DNA of 64,000 bases from Reticulascus tulasneorum (Eukaryota; Ascomycota; Sordariomycetes; Glomerellales; Reticulascaceae), in NCBI GenBank assembly GCA_001557505.1, contig LSAX01000003.1:1116001-1180000 (forward strand), written 5' to 3'. A program made the position numbers and the translations under genes. A model generated the notes under the pieces. The model was not told where the DNA came from and did no database searches. It saw only the letters and a list, made by a program, of their open reading frames with translations. Shown one piece after another: positions 56,776 to 64,000 of the stretch; position 1 is the stretch's first letter; each line of letters starts with the position of its first letter.

Positions 56776-58918
56776 TCAAGCCTCCGGAGGAGACAAAGTG
56801 CCGCTTCTCGCCAACGTAGTTCCAGTCTCTAGTTGAGCCAGCCCACCGCTCATTTTGATGCCTACTGAGCTGGTAGATGGGCTGGTAGACAGCTCTGGAG
56901 ATCGAAGAGCTGTTCTGTGCTTGCCCTTCAAAACATCATCTCTCGTGATTCCAAACTTCTCCTGGGGTAGACCCATGGACCTCAAGAAATGGACGGTCTC
57001 GGTCCACTCATGCTCTTTTCTTGCGCTAGTCCAGTGGAGTTCCTCAGCCATGACATCTATTACTCTTGGCAAAATCTCCAGAGCGGAATTAACGTCTAGG
57101 AAGGCCACTCTTGTGCGTCTGGCCAGGAAATCGGTTGCGGTTTGAGCATACTCCTGGCGCACACCGTATCGAATCTCGGCCTCGATCAGGGGAAAGCTGG
57201 AGCATAGACGAGAGTTTTTAGCCATAGGTGTTTGTGCCGCAACATCCCAAGCTCGGTCTCCGTAGTTCGCAGCAAGATGTTGAGCGACATCGGCCTCTAG
57301 GCTGAAGTGCTGCATCAGGTCATTGTGAAGCTTATCCGAGAATCCGTGTGCTCCAATTAATCGGACCTCACGCGTTTGGCATTTTCCACTTGTTGTCCAG
57401 GCATCAAGAGACAGAGATTGACCGTCGATATTCGGCATTGAGACTACTTTGGGAGTGAGGTTGAAGGTCTTGATTGCTTCGTCGACCGCGTCTTCGGCCA
57501 TTTGTCGATAGGTGGTCCATTTTCCTCCCGCACAGGTGAGAAGACCAGAATCAGATACCGTTACGAGATGACTGCGGACGAGGGACTCGGTGTTCTTGGC
57601 ATTCGGATCTCGAACAAGCGGTCGGATACCTGACACAGATTTATGTTAGCAACCAGAAATCGCAATGGGCCATTCCAAAAAAAATCTTACCTGACCAGGT
57701 CGCCAAGATGTCGCTGCGGGATAGCTTTACGTCAGGAGCCAGCAACTTGCTGACTTCCTTGAGAATGAAATCGATCTCATCTTGCTTCGCAATCGGCTCC
57801 CGCTCGACGGCGCAAGGGGTGTCGGTAGTTCCGGCAAGAGTGAATCCCTGCCATGGAAGCACGAAAACCACACGACCGTCGGAGGTCGCGGCATCCAGCA
57901 TTCCCATGCCATTGGGGCTAAGGTGAGGAGGGAGAATGATATGGGCGCCGGAGCTGGGAGCAACCAGGGACTTCCTCGCAACGTCATCCATTCGTTCAAT
58001 TGAGTCTGTGAATGGGCCGGTAGCGTTGATGACGCCCTTGGCTCGAACAGTAAACTCGCGCGCAGCAGAATTATCGCCGTTGGTCATCGCCGATACGTCG
58101 CGCAATCGAGCGCCGCGAATCTTGCCAGAAGCATCCTTTTCCAAGTCCATCACTTCCATGTGATTGACAACTGTCGCTCCGTAGAAGGCAGCGGTCAAAG
58201 CCAATGCGATGTTCATCCGCGAATCGTTATGTTGTCCGTCATAGTACACCAATGCGCCCAACAAGCTGTCTTTTTTGAGCAAAGGGAAAGCTTCGAGCGC
58301 CTTGGATTTCGACATGTAGTATGAGCTCTCCAAGCCTTGAGAACCGGCTAGAAGATCGTAGGCTTTGGTGCCGAACCAGAAATAAGGCGCCTGCCACCAT
58401 CGCTGCCAAGGCAGCAAGATTGGCAGTGATTGAGACAGATGCGGCGCGATTTCAAGAAAGGTCTTGCGTTCGCGCAGCGCCTCCATGACGAGCTGGAGCT
58501 GCGGGTAATCGAGATTCCAAACCGCCTTTTCCAGGTATCGGACGCCTCCGTGCACCAATTTTGTGCTTTTGCTGCTTGTTCCGCTGCTGAAGTCATCTCG
58601 CTCAACGAGCGCGACTTTCAAACCCCGCGTCGCGGCATCGATGGCAATTCCAGTACCCGTTGCTCCACCGCCGATTACAAGAAGATCGTACAGCTCGTCA
58701 TCGGAGCTATTCCGTCTCAGATCCGCGATCTGCTCGGCTCTGCTCTTGATGGAAGAAAATTTTGGCGGCACGATTCGACCGTTCGTGTCTCTCTTGAGCT
58801 CAATTGTTGGGAATTCTAGCGCTTTCGGTCGAAAGGCCGTGTAGGCGACTGCGCCGCCAGCAGCGACGGCGACAAGGGCGGCAGCTGGCCGGCGTAGTCT
58901 GGCAAAGCGAGAAGACAT
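56776..58918 (-). CDS. gut2: FAD-dependent glycerol-3-phosphate dehydrogenase, mitochondrial (Gut2)
   Basis: Model complement(56776..57629,57691..58918), 693 aa, full family length. The N-terminus (MSSRFARLRRPAAALVAVAA, then a hydrophobic stretch) is a mitochondrial presequence with an inner-membrane anchor. FAD fold: YDLLVIGGGATGTGIAIDAA, TRGLKVALVERDDFSSGTSS and STKLVHGGVRYLEKA. Further core: GVINATGPFTDSI, FVLPWQGFTLAGTTDTPC and ATWSG-IRPLVRDP (rebuilt over a 61-nt intron), then GLLTCAGGKWTTYRQMAEDA. The C-terminal domain contains HEWTETVHFLRSMGL. It oxidises glycerol-3-phosphate to dihydroxyacetone phosphate and passes electrons to ubiquinone. It is the second enzyme of glycerol catabolism and lies next to the aquaglyceroporin and glycerol kinase genes. 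Confidence 0.97.
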
Positions 58919-60624
58919 GATTTCGTGTGCAGTTGGGGGTTCAGGTATCCGTGAGTCAAGCTGGGAAATGTTCCGGGGTATTTACCATATGATGTAGAAG
59001 GATCTTGAAGAAGGAATGATGTGTCGCGTCGGAGAAAAAAAAAGTCTCACAAGTGGTCTGCAGATCAAAGAGCGGGCGAGCCCCGGTTGCGGCCAGCTTC
59101 AATGGAGTCCAAAAGGTCAGTCAATGAATGGATGACACATGCCTCATCTGCTCAAGGAAGAGGCTTGCGGCGACAGAGGCAAAGACCTTCTTTCCCACGT
59201 GTCTTCACACGCCGACCCAAAGGGCAGCAGATGTGTCTGACATCATAGACCGAGTCATTCCGAAGGCGTCTCCCATTCCCTGCGACCCCCATGACTGCCA
59301 TCCAGCTATCCACACCTGGGGTATCTGTCTAGGGTCCTTGAATATGATGGGGACCAAGCTTGGAGTCCCATGTCCACGCCAGAGCCGCAAATCCATCCCC
59401 CCACCGAGGCCAAGCCTTTTGATGCACCTCGGTGGTTGCTCCCGAAAAGACTCCACAGAGACTCCGCCACTAGACAAGGGCCAGGCCTCGGTATCACTCG
59501 GTGATGACACCCGAGTTTCGGAGTGGATCTGCGCCTAACCAAATACGCCGTCATCTCATTCCCTTCTCATTCCCTTGGTTGGTGTGCCACTCGTAATGCT
59601 TTCCAATCATCCTCTGCCCATGGCGCGAGTCAAAAAAACACCCCTCGCTGGATCACTGAGTCGTAGGCGCATAACTGGTTCTGCATCCAAGGATTCCCAT
59701 CGCACAACGATGCACAGTTCACACCAAGGACCCACCGTTCCTACATTGCGAACCGGAGTCTAGAACGGTCCTCGTTCGACTCCTGGTTCATCCACTAGAG
59801 GTCTTGAACTGCTTTCCCACGTGAGGTTATGCGGTTCATAGCTTTCGGCCGGGAGCGCGCTACGGCCGGCAAATGTCTTGGCGAAGCTATCATGCTTTGG
59901 GTACGATACGCCGGGTTTTCTTTCCGTAGCTTCCCGCTATTGTAGTAGAGGATAATCAGGTGGATGGCTAAACCGAGGCATAGAGCTACTTTTGTAGATA
60001 GCCATCCCTACAGTACGTAGTATTCAAGTGGTTCGTTCTGCGGGGCTGAGTATGATTCGGGTCTCCCGGCAGTTAAGTGCTTTCACAGAGACTTGGCCGA
60101 ATGCTCGTCCCGGTATCAACATGGATGGTAGAAGATATTGGCTCTTGCTAAACCTCTCACGCATGACTTAGGTGCAAAGGCCGTAAAACTCAGAGCTGCT
60201 AGTTAGGGGACAAAATTCCATAGTTGATCAAGCAATATTGCGAAATGGCCTTGCATAGACCATTAAGACCTTGAACTTCTCAACTCTACCCTGACGGTAC
60301 TATTACCCATCTCTCTTCGCATTACAACTTGTGTCGGGTTTTCGTGTCCTGAAGGAAAAGGGTGCTTGTATCTATGGATAATATGGCTTTCATGCCGCAG
60401 TCTTCAGTCACTGCAATCTCTTAACATCACGTTGATACAAACCTCATATCGATAGCGCAGAACAAGGTGGTATTTAATGATTGAATAGTTTAAATTTTCC
60501 CCAGCAGTACCAACTAACTGAACACCAAAAATAGCTAAAGACAATGCTGATATTTGCATAATTGACATGTTCTGGTTCCTGCTTCCCAGTTCTTCCCGGA
60601 TCTGTTTCTGTGGCTGATTTATGC
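58919..60624. other. 1.7-kb intergenic: gut2 promoter and 3' side of the aquaglyceroporin gene
   Basis: No gene recognised. CACGTG occurs at 59198-59203 and again near 59820; not specific enough to assign. Confidence 0.4.
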
Positions 60625-61757
60625 TTATACCTTAGAAACCAGTTTCGCTTTATAGGTATTCGACCACACACTCCTTCGGGGCTGAATAAGTCGCTTTAGA
60701 CCCATGTATGGCGTGTTGACGGGGCTCTCGCCAGTGTACACGAACACATCATACAAGAAACCTCCAAAGACACAACCCAGGAAGGGGGACACCATGGGAA
60801 TCTGTTTTACAACATTAGCCACGGCTTCGAAGAGTTATAGTGTAAGAGCCAGAATAGACTTACCCAGAAATAGTATCCGCCAGCAGACCACACTTCATGA
60901 CCATATCCAAGCATGTAACTAACAAGTCGAGGACCAAAATCACGAGCAAGATTGAGGGCATAGCCAGTCTCCCATCCGAAGCAAGCACCAAGTCCAAAGA
61001 TAACGAAGAACATGCAGAGAGGGAACAATGGTCCGGCTCCAATGTTATCGTTGTCAACAAGTGCGTAGATGACGAATTGGAGGATGGTGCTGGCGATAAA
61101 CTCGGAGAAGAACATCCCAGTTTTGGTCATGAAAGCGGCAGGGTAGGTGCAAAAGATACCAGCAGTGCTGGTATTAGTACCGACGGTTCGAATGCCAGCA
61201 CCACCTTCGAAGAGATCAATAGCCGACTTGTAGTTGCCATACACAACGGCAGACGCAGCCATAGCACCGAGGATTTGAGCGACCAGATAGATTGGGAACT
61301 TCCTCCAGGGGTGTCCTCGGAAGAGGCAGTTGGCGAGAGTAACGGCAGGGTTAAGGTGAGCGCTGGATTTTCCGGCGACGTAGATGCCGAGCATTACACC
61401 CAAACTATCATCACTGTCAGTCCCATGGCCACGGATATGAATGGGCTAAGTAACTTACCCCCAACCCCACGAAATACTCTGATAGTCACCTTTCGTTCCG
61501 TTACTCAAAACAACTTGGGCAACAACACCATCACCGAAAAGGATCATGACGAAAACGCCAAAGAACTCAGAGAATGCGTCCTGGCAGTATTTTCGAATTT
61601 TGCTCCACGCAAGTTGCTCTTCCTCCTCTGAATGAGGCGTCACGCCCCCGAGCGCATGCTCCTCGTGAGTTTCTGAAGAGCCCATCTCAACTTTGTATAC
61701 TTGAGCAGATTTATCGATAGACGATTCCGAGATCGAGTCTTGATTGATGGGAGACAT
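60625..61757 (-). CDS. aquaglyceroporin (MIP family glycerol channel)
   Basis: Model complement(60625..60801,60864..61404,61459..61757), 338 aa. The first ~65 residues are hydrophilic cytosol-facing sequence (MSPINQDSISESSIDKSAQV). Six membrane helices follow, with the two pore half-helices HLNPAVTLANCLFRG (NPA) and GYALNLARDFGPRLVSYM (N-L-A in place of NPA, followed by the Arg-Asp of glycerol facilitators). The conserved GDGVVAQVVLSNGTKGDYQS lies at the first pore entrance. The RD pair and FGPR mark it as glycerol-conducting rather than a strict water channel. Introns of 54 and 62 nt rebuild SWGWG-LGVMLG and YYFW-IPMVSPFLG. The short C-tail is basic. It sits between gut2 and gut1 and is divergent from gut1, which supports a role in glycerol uptake or export. 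Confidence 0.94.
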
Positions 61758-63566
61758 CAGTAAGTCTTTATCAAAAAAGTGCTGAGTGTGGAAGAGAAGA
61801 GATGAGATGAGATGAAGATGTCAGATGCTTATTGATTCATTCGATTCTCCATGGGGAAGGACCAAGTCTTATGTCCCCCGTGGGGCTAACGCCGTTACAC
61901 TGTTCGTGGGGAGAGAGAATGGATTGAGGGGATGTGGGAAGTCTGGAGTCTTCGGCGCTTACCCTTGTGATTTCCTGTGGATCTCTCTGTTGAACGCATG
62001 TCGCCCCGTTGATTGCGAAGCAGCCGACCTCTAAGCAGGATTCTGGAACCAAAGTGTCGGGTGAGCTTTACAGATTTGTCGAGAAAGATGGGGAGAATAA
62101 GTCCAAGCTGAAGCTGGGGAAGGAGAAGGCAGGGGGGTTATGCTGCATGTTCGGTGCCCGCACCGAAGACCTTGAATCATGTTGGTAGTGAGCATTTTGA
62201 TGTCCGAGTAATCTTTCCTAGTTCGAGCCCCCCCTCCACCTTTCTCAAAGTTCGCGTGCCTAGGTTGCTCGAAGTAGAGTGACACAGCGCCACAGTCGCA
62301 CCCGACGCAAGATGCCGGACGGCAGAAGCGTGGTAAACTTGGGTGCATGGTTCCCACGAATGTGGGGAATCTCGTCTAGGCCAGATCTGCTGCGCGGTAC
62401 GTATTACTAGGAGAGGCTAGAAGAACAAGAGACGCTGCGTCTAAGGCCAACCAGGCGCAGTTCCACCTCGTGAAAGATGTTGACTTGCGAACCTTTGCTT
62501 CCGGAATACCCTGCGGATCCCCCGTGACCTTCATCACCGCCTCTCTCAGCTGCTCGTGATACGCAAACCCGGGAAGACAGGATCTGACATATCAGCAGTA
62601 CGCATGGTACGATTAGTAGGGTAGCCCGCAATGTCCATGCCATGTCAGCGTTTGCGACGAAACTCAAAAAAGCTGGGGGTGGAGCCGTTTGCACCGGATG
62701 CGGCTGTATCACCTTGGCAAGAACTTATGTGTCGCCACTTTTGCTCTGGTATGGAACCCAATTCCCCCCGCCCCCTCTTCTCTTCTAGATTCTACTCTGA
62801 TCCTAGAATTGGTAAAAGTGCGGATACGACACCGAGTGAAATCGCTACTCCCTCTCGTAAAAGCCCGGTAATAAAACTGTGCCCCTACTATTGGAACTAA
62901 CACGATTTGGGGGTGTTCAAACCACAGCTCGGTCACCGGTGCTGGAATAACGGCCGGCATAAGGCCGGACCCATCCTGTGGAGCTCGCCGAGGCAGACCG
63001 AGAGTGGATTGGTGCAAGGTGTTGCCCGATTTTTAGTATGACATCAGCTTAGCTTGTGGTACGCAAACATTCTCCGTTTTCAGCGGAAGACTTCGCCTTT
63101 GGGAATCTCCGACTGTATGTCGGGAATCCGACCCCGAGTTTGAGTCTCATGTCTGTCTCTGAAGGATCAGAAGGCCTGCTTGGGTCTAACCTGTGCAGTC
63201 GGAGTGGAGCTGTTCTCCACAAACGCGTGAAATGACAGCGATGCCTGGCCCAGCAGTTCGGACCTCATCTCGTGATATCTCCATAATCCGGGGCGCGGGC
63301 AGAGTAAACTGGGGTATGCGGAATGAGGGGTAGCTTTCTGCAGAGCTGTGACATGCGCGGAGAAGAGTTTGACTGGGGGAGCTTGGAGCTATGACCCGAG
63401 GCTCTGGCATACAAATAACGAATCTGCTCGGAAACTGACAAGTTCCCCGGCTTTGACCCCTCATCCTTCTCTCTCCCTCTCAATACCCCATATTCCTCGT
63501 TATCTGAACAGTCTTTGAATGTTCTCATCTATCCTGCCCAGTAGAACTAAGCAAACAAACGACGAA
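61758..63566. promoter_or_regulatory. shared divergent upstream region aquaglyceroporin / gut1
   Basis: 1.8 kb between the divergent channel and kinase genes. It contains a CGG-N7-CCG palindrome (62955-62967). A minus-strand 78-codon frame with a hydrophobic start (from about 62643) is the only other item, and I do not accept it as a gene. Confidence 0.45.
62955..62967. promoter_or_regulatory. CGG-N7-CCG inverted triplet (Zn2Cys6-type site)
   Basis: CGGCATAAGGCCG, embedded in a larger GGCCGG repeat. Inverted CGG triplets with fixed spacing are the classical binding sites of dimeric Zn2Cys6 factors. Its position in the channel/kinase promoter is suggestive only. Confidence 0.3.
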
Positions 63567-64000
63567 ATGTCTCCAGCAGCCATGAACGGGACTCACGCGA
63601 ACTCGTTTGTCGGTGCGATCGACCAGGGCACTACCAGCTCGAGGTTCTTGATCTTCAACCAGAGCGGAGATGTTGTTGTGGCTCATCAGATGGAGTTCAC
63701 CCAGATATATCCTCAGTCTGGGTAAGTGTTTCTCATTAAGCTTCGTTCTGGAGACCTTGTTCAGATTCTAACATGACCGAATAGCTGGCACGAGCATGAC
63801 CCTCTTGAGATTGTGAGCTCCGTCGAACAGTGCATTGATGGCGCAGTCAAGGCATTCGAGACCCAAGGCCACTCCAAGGCCCAGATTAAGGCCGTCGGCA
63901 TTACAAACCAGCGGGAAACGACCGTCGTCTGGGACAGGACCACCGGCAAGCCGCTCTACAACGCCATTGTATGGACCGACACCAGAAGCCAAGAGCTCGT
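63567..64000 (+). CDS. gut1: glycerol kinase (Gut1), 5' part, cut by the window end
   Basis: Model join(63567..63721,63785..>64000), partial. The N-terminal FGGY-kinase signature is unmistakable: FVGAIDQGTTSSRFLIFNQS (phosphate-binding loop), then WHEHDPLEI, KAVGITNQRETTVVWDRTTG and AIVWTDTRSQEL. It phosphorylates glycerol to glycerol-3-phosphate with ATP, the first committed step before Gut2. The 63-nt intron (GTAAGT donor at 63722, AATAG acceptor) rebuilds PQSG-WHEHDP. The ATG at 63567 is in a good context (GACGAAATGTCT). About 125 residues are present of the roughly 500 usual for the family; the rest lies beyond the window. Confidence 0.96.

Noticed and set aside
62407..62643. Small minus-strand frame with a hydrophobic N-terminus (MAWTLRATLLIVPCVLL)
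   Set aside because: It could be a small membrane peptide, but there is no supporting homology or transcript signal, and it lies in a promoter region.
1..64000. tRNA, 5S rRNA, CRISPR arrays and complete transposons
   Set aside because: I looked for T-arm words (GTTCGA..), 5S-like sequence, spaced repeats and transposase or reverse-transcriptase motifs and found none convincing. A dedicated tRNA scan and repeat search would be decisive.

Overview
The window is nuclear DNA from a filamentous ascomycete (Pezizomycotina). The evidence is that almost every gene is split by short 48-80 nt introns with GT..AG ends and CTAAC/CTGAC branch points. The families are also typical of moulds: Zn2Cys6 regulator, HET-domain protein, DUF7708-type protein, Kre9/Knh1-like GPI protein and ascomycete multicopper oxidase. 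The class within Pezizomycotina cannot be fixed by eye. All gene models and splice junctions below were joined by hand from reading frames, splice signals and recalled family motifs.

Layout. 1-30 kb is dense and mostly housekeeping: a Zn2Cys6 factor; Dsc3 of the Golgi/ER Dsc ubiquitin ligase; the exosome helicase Mtr4 (with a GC-AG intron); Cox8; a mitochondrial PPR protein; mitoribosomal mS23; Alg14; the inner nuclear membrane protein Ima1; a Siw14-type phosphatase with a C-terminal membrane anchor; an Aim19-like protein; the ER J-protein Hlj1; a HET-domain protein; a MINDY deubiquitinase ending in a CaaX-like box; and a steroid 5-alpha-reductase-like enzyme. 30-48 kb is sparse and biased to secreted products: an unknown five-exon secreted protein, a multicopper oxidase of bilirubin-oxidase type, an M14 carboxypeptidase and a GPI-anchored Kre9/Knh1-like protein. 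They are separated by gene-free stretches of up to 5 kb, partly AT-rich.

44.8-56.3 kb holds accessory genes whose frames are broken: a 2H-phosphoesterase-like gene with two +1 shifts, an AAA+ ATPase with two shifts at homopolymers, and a divergent DUF7708-type gene with shifts and two nonsense codons. These are either decaying genes or places where the assembly has indel errors.

56.8-64.0 kb is a glycerol utilisation neighbourhood: mitochondrial FAD glycerol-3-phosphate dehydrogenase (gut2), an aquaglyceroporin and the 5' part of glycerol kinase (gut1). Together they give uptake, phosphorylation and oxidation of glycerol. The channel and the kinase diverge from one shared 1.8 kb intergenic region. 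I consider this physical clustering the most interesting feature of the window.
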